Source: Mesotaenium endlicherianum
Taxonomy: Eukaryota; Streptophyta; Zygnematophyceae; Zygnematales; Mesotaeniaceae
Assembly: GCA_009602735.1 (NCBI GenBank)
Contig: WELA01007625.1
Span: forward strand, 5,311 to 69,310
Length of the DNA stretch: 64,000 nt
Reading direction: 5' to 3'
Under the pieces are notes generated by a model. It did no database searches. It worked only from the letters and a program-made list of their open reading frames with translations, and was not told the origin of the DNA. The position numbers were made by a program, and so were the translations under genes. Of this stretch, positions 23,888 to 36,498 are shown piece by piece (position 1 is the stretch's first letter; every line of letters starts with the position of its first letter).

Positions 23888-24779
23888 GGGAAAAGATCCC
23901 TTGTGTATATCAAAAAATGCGCATAGTATCCAAAAACACAAATTGGGTGGGATGGGTGGGGAATAAAAACAAAGTCCCCCTTGGACCCCTTTTGTGTGCA
24001 ACGGGGCAAAAAGTCCCAAACGGTTGAAAAAATTTACTTGATCATGTGCGAGGGGTTGAGGAAACAGGCGCCCTTCACAATAAAAGTCGAATAGGGTGGA
24101 CCTGTTGGGCTTCCATAAAACCTGTGCTCCACTTCCTGAATATGAAACAAACAGCGTTGTTAGAAACGACGAAAAATATCTTTATGGCCAAAAGGGGTTT
24201 AGGCCTAGCTGGCTCGGGGGATTGTTGAGGGCAGGTCCAGCGCCACCTTCAGGAAAGGCAGCAGCGGCAGCAGCAGCAACGCCGGTCGAGGCGGCAACAA
24301 TAGTAGCATCGGCACTAGCGTTGATCTCCATGAGGAAGCCAAGGGAGCGCCGAAGATAGAGAAATATTTCCCCGTCAAACGTAGATAAGCAACCGTAGGG
24401 CAGGGCAGTACTGGGATGGGTGACCATTCCAATAAAAAAATGCCCGAGAATATATTTGTTCAAACTATATTTTCCAACCACTAAATATAAAATTCCTTAG
24501 AAAAACTGAGATCGGCTCCAATACCACTGTAGCGTTTTTGGGCGTTTCTGCCTCTTTGAGAGGATCTTTTCCTCGGTATTCAAAAAATATTTAAGAATAG
24601 CGGAAAGAAAATACCTCTAAGTGCGAAATTGACAAGTCCTCGAGAAAAGCGTAAATGTAGACTAATATAGAATGTGTGCTTGTGAGAGTTGAACTCACAA
24701 TGACTTTACACGTATTTATACCTGCACAACGTAAGGCACTGGAGTGCTTCGAGTCACCACCTAGAGCACTGGGTCATGT

Positions 24780-26845
24780 CGGGATGTAGAGGATGTAGAG
24801 GAGGTCTTAGGACATCGCTCCACCCCTCGTAAGCCTCCCAGAGTGGAGCTTTTGATTAAATGGCTCGATTACAACTCCAGTTGGAACTCGTACGAACCTC
24901 GGGACAAAATCCTACTTGATTGTAGTTACAATGGGCTAAAAACCAGCTCCTCTGCGCCCAGGCTTGAATTGCGTTCTGCAACAATTCTTAAGGCATTATG
25001 TGAATCCTCGCCAAGACAACTGGGTGCAGCGTTTTTGGACGTTTTTGCTTTTTTGAGAGGAGCGTTTTTGCTTTTTTGAGAGGATCTTTTCCTCGGTATT
25101 CAAGAAATATTTAATGATAGCGGAAAGAAAATAACTCTAAGTGCGAAATTGACAAGCCTCAAGAAAAGCGTGAATGTGAACTAACATAGCATGTGTGCTT
25201 GTGAAAGTCGCACTCACAATGACTCTATAGGTATTTATAACTGCACAACGTGAGGTACTGGAGTGCTTCGAGTCACCACCTAGGGCATTGGATCATGTCA
25301 ACAAACGGTCAAAGGGACGTGACCTATTCGGCTGAATGCTCGAATGGATGTGACCATTTGGATAGAAGCTCAAATGGACGTGGCCGTTCAGCCAAATGCT
25401 CGAAAACGCGCCATTTGGCCGTTTGGAGACTTCTCGACGGTTTGCGAAAAACCGCTTCACTCCACACGGGCGTTTTCGTGTCATTGCGACTATTTGAAAA
25501 GTCGCAATCGTTCGTGATGTTGCGTACACATTGCTAACGTCATGACCCGTAAGTCATATAAACTACATTCCCAATTGGTTAGGTGTGAAAATTTCAAACA
25601 AGAGGTCGCGGGTTCGTATCTGCATGAATGCAAAGTAACTAGGAATTTGCATAATTGTTTTGTTTGTCTTTGTTCCGGTTAACGACTTGTCGTTAAACCA
25701 ACTTGTCCAAGATCCAGAATAATAACAATCAAAATAAGTTAACCAATTAATTATTAATTAAGTTATCATATCGTAATTATCCAAAGTAACTTCATGAATA
25801 ATCACGTCGTACTATTGCGAAGTAGTCGAATTACTTTACGACGCTTATTGCAACGACATATTGGTCATTTTGCCAATCCACCAGGAATTAGTTGACCCAC
25901 AAATGTGGCGGATAATTCGCCAAGATGCAATCATTTATCAAATAACATATCAATAAATAGTATAAACATATTTTAGGTAATCGGGAAAACATCCCAAAAA
26001 AGATCGCTACAAGTGTGCTATCAAGCGCAAATGGTGATGCAAGGAACAAACGCAAAAGAGCCGCAGCCATATAATCGTTCTTTTCCGTCCCTGTGATGAT
26101 GCAAAGTCCATTCATTCACCTTGTCTTTTACGCTAGCTAAGGCAAGTATTGACGCCAAACGACTTAAAAGACGTACGCTTCACAAGGACGCTAGGTTCTC
26201 TTTAAGGGGGAGGAGTGTCACAATCTGAGCTTTTTAGGCATATTGTAACCCGCGACCTATCGGTTGACGTGTCGCACTTCGGAAGATAGTCGTAAAAGTC
26301 CGACAAAACCTAAAATGCTGAGTTACTTGGCATACATGCAGATTAGAACCCGCGACCCTTCATTTGATTTGTTCACGTCTAACCGACTTGGCGAAGTAGT
26401 TATTATAGCTACCGGTTTGTGTCCAATGAATCTGTACGCCACCTTGCGAGCAGTCGCGACTTTTCAAAAAGTCGCGCGAACGCGAAAACGCTCGTTTGGC
26501 GTGAAACGCTTTTTCGGAAATTGTTGAAGAAGTCTGCAAACGGCCAAACGGCGCGTTTCGAGTATTCGACCAAACAGGTCATCCCCCTTTGACCGTTTTT
26601 GTTGAACATGAACCAGTGCCCTAGGTGATGACTCGAAGCACTCCTGTGCCTCACATTGTGCAAGTATATATACTTGCAAGAGTCAATGTGAGTGCAACTC
26701 TCACAAGCATAAATTCTACCTTAGATTTCATTTTTGCTTTCTTGAGGATAGTCGATTGTTTAAAATTGTCGTCTTAATCCCACTAAGTATTAAATTATTC
26801 TTGGAAATCGAGGAAAAGATCCTCTCGAAAGACAAAACGTTACCA
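24780..26845. mobile_element. Rearranged cluster of family A LTRs and integrase pieces in both orientations (fossil)
   Basis: Plus-oriented pieces of the family A integrase and chromodomain region (24780-25024) are followed by a minus-oriented LTR (25025-26011), plus-oriented 3' sequence with a polypurine tract (26012-26215), and a plus-oriented LTR (26216-26845). The integrase pieces are out of their normal order. The LTR at 25025 has a short tandem duplication near its edge. No flanking target duplication was found, so rearrangement after insertion is likelier than simple nesting. Heavily broken. Confidence 0.7.
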
Positions 26846-27061
26846 CTGCTTAATTGACAAGTTCGAAAGGATGAATAACTCACCCCAAAATAGGAATTTG
26901 AGGTGCGAAAGAAAGCTGGCAATTTGGAACAAGGTTGCAAAGCCGAACTAGATGCTATCAACAAGAGAAGTAGTGAAATCCACCCTTGTCTTCATGCCAG
27001 ACACAATTGCTTTGACAAACAGCTTAGCTACGGCATTAGGCAACTGGAAGCAAGTCAAAAG

Positions 27062-27981
27062 TGTAACGTTTTTGCTTTTTGAGAAGATCATTCCTCGGTA
27101 TTCAAGGAATATTAAAATGAAGTGGAAAGAAAATCTATATAATTGTGCAAATTGACAAATCCTCAAGAAAGCAAAAATGAAAACTAAAGTAGAATGTGTG
27201 CTTGTGAGAGTTGCACTCACAATGACTCTGCAGGTATTTATACCTGCACGACGTGAGGCACTGGAGTGCTTCAAGTCACCACCTAGGGCACTGGTTCATG
27301 TCAACGAAAACAAGCGAAGGGGTACGACCCATTTTGGCCGAATGCTCGGAACGCGCCGTTTGGTCGTTTGGAGACTTTTTGACGGTTTCCGAAAAACGTT
27401 TCGCGCCAAACGGGCGTTTTCGCGTTCTTGCGACTTTTCGAAAAGTCGCGATTGTTTGCGGAGTCGCGTACACATGCTTTCGTCATGAACCGGTAGTTAT
27501 GGAAACTACTTTGGCCAATCAGTTGAGTGTGAACGTTTCAAACGACAAGTCGCGGGTTTGAATCCGCACGGATGCAAAGTCGCTTTGCATATTATGTGTC
27601 GTTTGACTTCTACGACTATTTGTTCGTATTAACGACTGGTCGTAAATCCGAAATCCGTGACTGTGCCTTATCCAAAATAATGACAATCAAATTAGCTTAA
27701 TCAAACAATGAATAATTAAGTTATCATCTCAGTATTCATCAAAGTAACTTTATGAATAATTATGTCACACTTTTGCGAAGTAGTCGAATTACGGTACGAC
27801 GCTTTTTGCAATAGTATCTCGGTCGTTTCGCCAATCAACCGGAAATTAATCGGCACACGAGTGTGGCGAATAATTCAATGTGATGCAATCATTTATCAAG
27901 TAATGTATGATAAATAGTATAGAGTATTTTAGGTAATCGGGAAAACGTCCCAAATACGCCTAAAAAGCTCAGATCGTTACA
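27062..27981 (-). repeat. 3' LTR of family A copy 2
   Basis: 920 bp, beginning TGTAACG and ending CGTTACA in plus-strand reading, so the termini are inverted repeats. It matches the LTR pair of the copy at 45087-51847 along its whole length. It contains a perfect 20-bp palindrome at 27430-27449 and a tRNA-like A-box/B-box pair near 27510-27570 on the plus strand. Confidence 0.9.
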
Positions 27982-30718
27982 CTCCTCCCCCCTTAAAAGA
28001 ACTTAACATACTCGTTAAGTGTACGTCTTTCAAGTTTGAATGTGTCAATACTAGCCTTGACTAGTGGAAAACACTGGTGAGCAATTGGACTATGCATCAT
28101 CACAGTGACGGAAAAGAGCGATTAGTTGGTCGCGTCTCTTTTGCGTTTGTTCCTTGGCTTACGAATTGTACCGGATAGCACACTTGCCGTGGTACAGAGC
28201 TGTTGAGCAGTAGCCCATCGTTACCAATATTGTTGAACCAGGTCCTTACAATTAAGTAGGATTTTTTCCTATGGTTCGTACGAATTCCAGTTGGAATCGT
28301 AATGAAGCCAAATTATCAAAAGCTCCACGCGTGGAGGCTTATGAAGAGTGTAGCGGTATCCTAAGACCTCCTCTACATCCCAGGCCTTATCATCATCGGC
28401 GAGTTCCAATTTCGGTGCTTGCGGCTGATAGCAGCCATTGGACCTAAACAACTCAAGTAAACTGACATGGAACACAGGATGTGTTCGCCCCATGGATGTA
28501 GGCAAATCCAGTCGGTATGCAACAGGTCCAACCTTTGCAATAACGATAAAAGGGCCCACCCAGCGAGGCAGAAGCTTGCGCTTTCCTAGGTGCTAGAGTT
28601 GGAGGTTTTTAGTTTGCAAAAGTACTTTATTGCCAACTTGAAAACTTAACTCAGTCTTGTGCGTGTCAGCAAACGTTTTCTGCCGATCTCGAGCAGCGGC
28701 TAAAGCCAACTTTGCGTTTTTGTGCACCTCTTAAAGAGAATGGACAAATAGGCGTGAACTTGGTACTCTCATGGTTGACATCCCCGTCTGACCTTGAACG
28801 TTGTGTGTCAAGGGAGTGTGCGGATGTCGCCCATAGTTAAGGAAAAATGGAGTTTCCTTAACACTTTCCTGATAAGCATTATTAACTGCGAACGCTGCAA
28901 CTGAATGGAGGGTGTCCCAGTTGTCTTGGCAAGGATTCACATAATGTTTAAGGAATTGTTGCAGAACGCGGTTCAAGCGCTCTGTCTGACCATCTGTCTG
29001 AGGATGGAAGCTAGTTGACATCTTAAGGTTCGTGGTGAAATGCGAGCAAACTTCCTGCCAGAAGTGGCTCATAAATCTACTGTCACGATCACTTATGATT
29101 TCTTTCGGCATGCCATGCAACTTGAACACATGATCCACGAAGAGACGCGCGGTCTCGACTGCATCAAGTGATGGTTGAGTGGCCACAAAGTGCACCATCT
29201 TAGTGAAACGATCCACGATCGTAAACACCCCATTGTGTCCTCTATCGGTGGTAGGCAATTCCACGACAAAGTCGAGGCATATGCTTTCCCAAGGAGCACA
29301 TGCAAGTTCCAATGGTTGCAACTTCCCAGCTGGCAACGTATTGCTCGGCTTATTCCTCTGACATGTTGCGCAGTTCACAATGTATTCGGCAACATCAACT
29401 TTGAGGGACGGCCAAATGTACCCTCGGCGCAAAGCGTGTGTCGTTTTGGTAATTCCATGGTGACCAGAGTAAGGAGAGTCATGCGCATCTCGTAGTAGCA
29501 CATGTCTTACTCGGCCTTCTGGGACAGCAATGTGCCCATTGTGCCACCAAAAACCGTCCTCAAACGCATAGTCTGAGTGTTCTTTCCTTTTATCCATACT
29601 GTCCATTGTTACGGCTACGCCGTTCAAGCCAGTACCCTGGAGATCTAGGAAAAACGGATCTTTGAGATAGCCCTCGTGAAATAGTTGATGCGAGTCAAGT
29701 AACCCCGAGGTATGCGTGCAATCCAAATCGGGTTGGCTCGCGTCACCAGGCCGGGCAACGCCAGTCGTCTGGGGGGGTACAGAAGAATCAAGGGTGACCG
29801 CCCTCAAAGTCGGACCATCTCGTTCTTGCAAACTAGCAACAGTCCCCAACATCAAGTGGTGATGGGGAATTCGACTTAGAGGGTCCGCAACATTATTGCG
29901 ACCAGGGCGATACGCCCCGTGAAAGTGGAATCATTGCAAGAACTCAGACCATCTCGTCTGGCGCCTCGATAGCGTTGGCTGAACTTGAAAGAAGGTATTT
30001 GGGCAGTGGTCCATAACCACTGTCAAACCCTTGCAGCCTTCCAAATAACATCGCCGAATTTTCAAAGCATATATCACTGCCCAGCTCCTGCTCTGTCGTT
30101 GAGTAGTTTTGTTCGGCAGGTGTCAGCTTTCGACTCTTGAAACAAATAGGTCGGCCTGCCTGCAGCAGGGCAGCCCCTATTCCAACACTAGACGCATCGG
30201 CGACTACCTCGTAAGGCAAGTCGAGATCGGCTAATGAAAGAAGTGGCGCATTAGTGAGTGCATACTTAATGCGCTCGAACGCATGTTGCATATTCTCATC
30301 CCAAATGAACGACTTATCTTTCCTCGTCAGACAAGTGGCGAGGCCATCACTGAATAACCTTGCATAAACTTACGAAAGTAGTTAGCAAACCCAAGGAATG
30401 AACATACAGTATGTACATCTTATGGGACAGGCCAGTCAACGACGCACGCAATCTTGGTTTGGTCAGGGCGCACCCCTTTCGAACCCACTATATGTCCGAG
30501 GTACAAAAGTTCATCCTTTCGGAAGGAACATTTCTTGAGCTTAGCGTACAGCTGTTGCTCACGAAGAATTTGCAACACCAACTCGAGGTGCTTGTAATGC
30601 TCGTCCCTGTTCTTTGAATAGACAAGGATATCGTCGAGGTAAACCTGGCCGAATTACCCCAGGTAAGGTCTAAACAAATCGTTCATCGTACTTTGGGATG
30701 TCGCAGGTGCATTGGTAA

Positions 30719-31218
30719 TGTAGTGAAATAAATAGATAAAGTTCTTAGTGAAATATAGTACTTTATCTATTCAAGGCAAGGATCTTTGAACACAAGTGGT
30801 AGCTTCTTAAAAGAGAGATGGCTTCTTGAAAGTTAATATATTTCTGGAATTTGGCAAGTACAAGAATGATTCTGGAATGTCTTTCTATGTTCTAGCTCTT
30901 GTTTACATACTTGCTACATAAGTAATTTCTAGGAAGGTGCATGTTGATATGTTGGCACCCAACACATCCCAAAACTTGCCACCTCTTTCTAGAATAATGT
31001 ACACATGTCCTTTTGACCTAAAAATGGCACATTTGACTTTTGCCACATGGAGTTCTTCTAGGTCCTTCCTCTAACTTCGAAAATGCCTTAGAAGGTTCAA
31101 AGGACACGAACCAAGTCACTAGAGTATCTATTCACACTTGACTCCACACAATACTACTCCAGATATATTCAAGACATTAAAATATATGCAAATTAATATT
31201 ATAACTCAAATCACTACA
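30719..31218 (-). mobile_element. Solo LTR, 500 bp, Copia-like, TSD GGTAA
   Basis: The element begins TGTAGTGA, ends TCACTACA (an 8-bp terminal inverted repeat) and is flanked by perfect GGTAA repeats (30714-30718 and 31219-31223). It sits in the reverse-transcriptase region of family A copy 2. It is related to the LTR at 16770-17279, which keeps its primer-binding site and so gives the element's true orientation. Confidence 0.88.
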
Positions 31219-34200
31219 GGTAAGTCCAAAACTTAGGACTTTGTATTAAAAGTGCCCAATAAGCGTACGAAACGCTATTTTGGTGACATCCTCTGGTGTG
31301 ATTCGAATCTGATGATAGCGTTGGGCTAAATCAAGCGAGGAGAACACGCATGCCCCCTGCAGTAAATCAAACAAATCATCAATGCGAGGCAACGAATAGC
31401 GGTTCTTGACCGTTATGTTGTTCAGTGCACGATAATCAATGCACATGCTAAGCGTCCCATCTTTCTTTTGGAACAAGTAGGATGGGGGCCCCGAATGGAG
31501 AAGAGCTCGGCTCAATCCATCCTTTCTTTAGCAAGTCGCTAATTTGGTCCTTCATTTCATTCATCTCCAACGGGCTTAGGCAATAAATTGGTCGCCAAGT
31601 CGGTTGAGAATCGGGAATGAGAGGGATTGTTTGTCCAATACCCCTATCACGCAGAAGCCCGGCTGGTATTTCACTTGGAAACACTGACTTGTACTTTCGC
31701 AAAAGAGCAGAAAGTTTAGCTGTGAGTGTTTCCTCATAACCAAGAACGTCTAAGATCGGCTTCTCCGTAAAGAGCGTAGTGAAAGTTGCTGGGGAATCGG
31801 GTCTCAGTAATCCATAGAAAACATTTTGACCGTGCTTTGCCAAACGTCGAGCTTGCTTTATGGACAATAGAAGAGTCTTTGAAGGACTTTCCAAGGCCAT
31901 ATCGGGCTTAAGGGACTGAAGAGTAATCTTCCTGATCCCCTTGCGTACAATGCATGTCATTTGACTGAAGTCAAGCAATGCACTTGTTTGCGTAAGCCAA
32001 CTATTACCCAAAGCAGCATCAATTCCAGCGGGAAGTTCAGTAACGTAGAATTGTTCGTGGCCGACGTATGATTGCACTTTTAGCTGTAACTTAATCGTTC
32101 CAAAAATACAAGCTAAGGAGCCATCGCCGAGGCGAAGGGTCACGTCCTTGAGTATTGGAAGCAACTTCATCCCTTGTGCAAAACGTGCACTAATGAAGCT
32201 CACTAATGCGCCTGAATAAATGACTGTAAAGCATGATTTGCCTAAAACTTTTGTTTCAAATGTCATACTTAACCCCAAAGAAGCATTATGCATCACTAGC
32301 AATGTCCTCGCCTTGAGAGGAATGTGGGAAATATAGAGTACCTTTACTAAAATCCCATTTTGCATTGCTGATTGCGCTTGAAGCCGAGTAATCGTGAAAG
32401 GGGCAAAGTGCCCTAGTGGAAGCGTAGTGACTCACGAGGAAAGGAACTAGTTGCAATCATACTAAAGAGTGCAGCGACATATTGCTAAGAAAGCTTAGGA
32501 AAATTACTTGACATTTTGAGTGGCAAGAAACTGCTCACAAATCGTGTAGGATGAAAGGCCTTGTCATTACAAACCCGTAGAAATTTACAGAAGTGAAAAC
32601 TGATAAGAAATAAAGAAGTTATGCCTATTTGTAATTTTCTGCCTAAGTGCTCCTCTCTAGGAGGAAGCTACGGATTTTCTTAGTGTTCGTCAAATTGTCC
32701 CTTCCAGAATATTCGTGAGTAAGCCAGATCAGTCTAATCTGACGTGTCGGGCCGAATTGACGTCCACATACATGCATCGACATTACTATAATATTCTATC
32801 TTAGATGCGCTAGGCTAAACCGAAACTTCTAGGTAAATCGACCTAGTCGGCACTCCGCATCAGCCGAACTTACGTGAAGGTTCGAGTTCATTCTAACGGG
32901 CCAGATTGCTCGACGCTGTCGGTCAATCCGACGGTCGCGCTCACCGCGAATTAAGGACAGTCGTCAACCGACCTCAAAACTAATTAAACTTCGGAAATCC
33001 ATAACTCTCTCAATTCTTGACCAAATTCAATGAACTTTATATCAAAATGACCACAAAAATGCAATCTATACTACTATACAATCAAAACATCCTTTCATGA
33101 AACTCAAAAATGCACTTTATAAACCTATGACCTTACAAATCGAGTCAGAGTACAAGCGTTTTCACGTGAATGCAGCAATATAAATTGGTGCAAGACACTT
33201 GTGCAATTTCCTTAATCAAGACAAGTGTTCGTAACACTGTACAATGTTAGGATCATGCGGCTGGAAGTGCAAGAACATGCAAGCATGGATACAGTCGAGT
33301 TCCGTAAACTCGTCAAAGCTTAACACGTGCATACTAAAAATTCCGGACGGAATATATCAATATCGGGTATGCCAGAGAGAACAAGAATCTTGGGTGTATG
33401 GGAACATACACCTAGAAGTTCTTGCTCACTAAGTAGAGTTGTCAATAGCTCAGAAGGAGGCGCAATGACTGGCTCCTGAGCTACGTCGTCGGGACTATAC
33501 CGCGAATCCTTTTTTGAAGGACACGTTTTGAAGGTATGTCCCTTTTTGCCACATGAAAAACACATACCTGGCGCCACAATGTGGGGACGAGTTTCGGTGT
33601 TATCAATCTTGCGAGTCTTTAGGACAGGTCTTGGTGAATTGGCAATGTTTCCGCTTTTGGATGGGTTATGCCGTTTCGGACCTCCCTTACAAGATGTATG
33701 AAAACCGGAATGAGGAGGACGAATAGTGCGAACAGGCTGACGACAAGGCTGTACGGCTGGCTCCTTTTGTTGTCTCGTTTCGCGAGCTACAGTGGACTGT
33801 GGGCGACCGTGAAATTCTTCAGGCGGGGAGGGTTTGTGGGTTGGCGTCGATGCCAAGGCCTGCCCAGGGGTGGCAAGTGGGAGGGGCTGAAGAGTAACGT
33901 CGCCAGCGGTCCCAGATGTGCTAGCAACCCCCTGGACAGCCTGCAAGTATGAACGAATCGCGGTGATAATAACCATCTTGGAAACAAAGCGACTGTGCGC
34001 ACTGAACGTGGCGAAAAAAGGGTTCAACGGGCAAAATTCCGACAGCGCCTAGTTAGCCTGAGGGACCGTTGAGGTTGTCGTCGTGGCCAGCGACAAGAGC
34101 GGCAGCAGGGCAGTTGCACCAACAATCGCTGCGTCGGCGCCGGCGTACCTGCACGACGTGAGGCACTAGAGTGCTTCGAGTCACCACCTAGGGCACTGGT

Positions 34201-34841
34201 TCATGTCAATGAAAACAGGCGAAGGGGTACGACCCATTTCGGCCGAATGCTCGAAACTCGCCGTTTGGTCGTTTGGAGATTTTTCGACGGTTTCCGAAAA
34301 CCCGTTTCGCGCCAAACGGGCGTTTTCGCGTTCTCGCGACTTTTTGAAAAGTCGCGACTGTTTGCGGAGTCGCGTACAGATGCTTTTTGTCATGAACCGA
34401 TACTTATGAAAACTACTTTGGCCAATCGGTTAGGTGTGAACGTTTCAAACGACAAGTCGCGGGTTCGAATCCGCTCGGATGCAAAGTGGCTTTGCATATT
34501 ATGTGTCGTTTGACTTCTACGACTATTTGTTCGTATTAACGACTGGTTGTAAATCCAAAATCCGTGACTGAGCCTTATCAAAAATAATGATAATCAAAAT
34601 AACTTAATCAAACAATGATTAATCAAGTTATCATCTCAGAATTTATCAAAGTAACTTTATGAATAATTATGTCACACTTTTGCGAAGTAGTCTAATTGTT
34701 ACGACGCTTTTTGCAATAGTATCTCGGTCGTTTTGCCAATCGACCGAGAATTAATCGGCACATGCGTGTGGCGAATATTTCAATGTGATGCAATCATTTA
34801 TCAAGTAATGTATGATAAATAGTATAGCGTATTTTAGGTGA

Positions 34842-36449
34842 TGTCCCGACTGCTATTCACTTAACGGTGCCGCACGCGCAGCGAAAGACACGGCCGCCCA
34901 GGTACGGAATGTGAGCGTTGACTCACCGACCAAAGGATTGAGTTATCTCAGTCAGCGGTTATGTCAAAGTCGTTATCACTGTCACAGTGGTCACGACACG
35001 TCAAACCCCACACCCAAGAATGGATGGGGATTTGGACGGAGTAGTCAGCCAAAAGGCTAGGGGCCTGGAACCAGCAATGAGCCAGCCCAACAAGTGCCAA
35101 GTAAGGTACTGATCAATCGGCTATCTAAGCCAAGTACAACAGGGATGTTGCAGAGGCGTTGTGTGCCACCTCGGCCAAGATCCTCGAGTGACTAACCACG
35201 GCTTGAGCGTTCATCTCAAACGCTGCCAACCGACAGCCACAAAGGCGTGATTGCCAGCTGAAAAGCTAAGCAGTCACGCGCGACAGTCACAAGGCGTGCA
35301 TGCATGCTGAGTGACAACTTCTAAAGCTGTTTGAGGGCTGCTAGGTAATCACGGCATGCAAGCTAGGCGCTGTGACTGGGCACTGGCATTCTCAAGGGAG
35401 GATAATGTTTGGTGCCTGCGAAAGGCACGAGTCCTGCCTGAAGCTGCCTCATTCTTGCTCGCATCGCTATCAAGGAAGCTAGAGGAGCACAGGTACAGAA
35501 GGAAAGGAGAAGAAGGAGCGCAAAGAAGAAGGAGTTCCCAAGGCCACAGAAGATCCGAGACGCCACGCTTCTGCCGACGCTGGAGGATTTCTTCTCAGTG
35601 TATCATAGAAAGGTTAGACCTGAGGAATTTCCAAGAGGGGATCTCGCTGGTAGAAAGTAGAGAGCTGCAGAATAGAATCTGTCAGGAGATTAGCACAGAT
35701 TCGGGTCAAACACCACAAGCGTGTGAAAGTCACTTAAAATGGTGAGTGCTGTGTTAGTTTCCAAGTTCTCAGAAGTCTCAATTGTCGAATTGCTGATAGC
35801 AAGAGTAGTATTAACAAGTAAAGCTCTCAGTGAAGGACTGAGTGAGCCCAGCCAAGCAGTGAAGAGCTGTTAAGGCGCGGTGTTGAGCAAAGAGCTCAGA
35901 CCAGGCCAGCATAGATGTGCAGTTCAGAGTTTTGTAAGCTGTGACTTGTGGAAGTTAAGCGAAAGCCTTGAAGGGCGATTTTCTCTAAACCTGGCATTGC
36001 CTGTTAAGCTGCTTAGACGTGATTTTTGCAAACTACAAACTTGTTCATTTTGTAAACCCTCAACTTGGGCGAAAGCCTGTGTGGAAGTAAGACGCTTCTG
36101 TCCTTGTAAGGGGAACTGAGGATAAGCTAACTTTTCAAAAATTTCTACTAAGTGTTGGTAGTATGGAATGAGGAGCTGGTTGAGCATGGGAAGCACTGAG
36201 TGTGGGATGCTTCACCGCATGATGCAAGTGCAGGAAGACCAGGAATGGGTCAACCTCCAGCTAGTCTGCCACCTACACACGTGCAAAGGTCGATCAACCC
36301 GGTCGATTCCCCACGTGCAGCAACGCACCGACCAAACACCCAAGGAATCCCCGCACGCGAGAAGGACCGCCGACAAGTCGACCAGGTTGAAGGCACACGT
36401 GCTGAGAAGCCACGCACGTGCCAGGGGTCCGACGCTGTTAGGCACGACA
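34842..36449 (+). mobile_element. 1.6-kb LTR-like element inside the 5' LTR of family A copy 2
   Basis: The insertion was delimited by comparison with intact family A LTRs, which run gtattttaggtaat-gggaaaacg without a break. The insert begins TGTCCCGAC and ends CACGACA, with a near-match 4-bp flank (GTGA/GTAA). Open frames of about 100 residues on both strands have no recognisable domain. It is most simply a solo LTR of an unidentified retrotransposon; a small non-autonomous element is the alternative. A diverged relative lies at 15780-16700. Strand is arbitrary. Confidence 0.6.
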
Positions 36450-36498
36450 GTAAGCGGGAAAACGTCCCAAATATGACTAAAAAGCACAGATCGTTACA

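Larger units (their letters stand above)
17371..24779 (-). mobile_element. Ty3/gypsy chromovirus family A, truncated copy 1 (fossil)
   Basis: Minus-strand fossil. From its 5' side it has a partial LTR (24529-24779), a primer-binding site complementary to initiator tRNA-Met (24514-24526), a gag region (about 23100-24480), protease (22700-23067), and reverse transcriptase and RNase H pieces (17371-19116). Integrase and the 3' LTR are missing. It is interrupted by a solo LTR (17755-18160) and by a TIR DNA transposon (19117-22697) that itself holds two solo LTRs. The copy carries many breaks and looks the oldest of the family here. A homopolymer A run with one undetermined base (23819-23883) lies in the gag part. 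Confidence 0.85.
27062..36498 (-). mobile_element. Ty3/gypsy chromovirus family A, copy 2, with nested insertions (fossil)
   Basis: The copy is bounded by perfect 5-bp AAAAG repeats (27057-27061 and 36499-36503). Minus-strand parts, from the 3' side, are the 3' LTR (27062-27981), a polypurine tract (27982-27996), chromodomain and integrase C-terminus (28269-28559), integrase core with zinc-binding head (28731-29855), RNase H (29944-30291), reverse transcriptase (30411-31560), protease (about 31930-32300), and gag with a CCHC zinc knuckle, CFSCGKKGHTFKTC (33320-34027). A partial 5' LTR lies at 34146-34841 and 36450-36498. The gag start and primer-binding site are missing. It is interrupted by a solo LTR (30719-31218) and a 1.6-kb LTR-like element (34842-36449). 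Broken in numerous places; older than the copy at 45087. Confidence 0.9.

Noticed and set aside
23803-24027. Poly-Lys or poly-Phe frames
   Set aside because: Produced by a homopolymer A run with one undetermined base.
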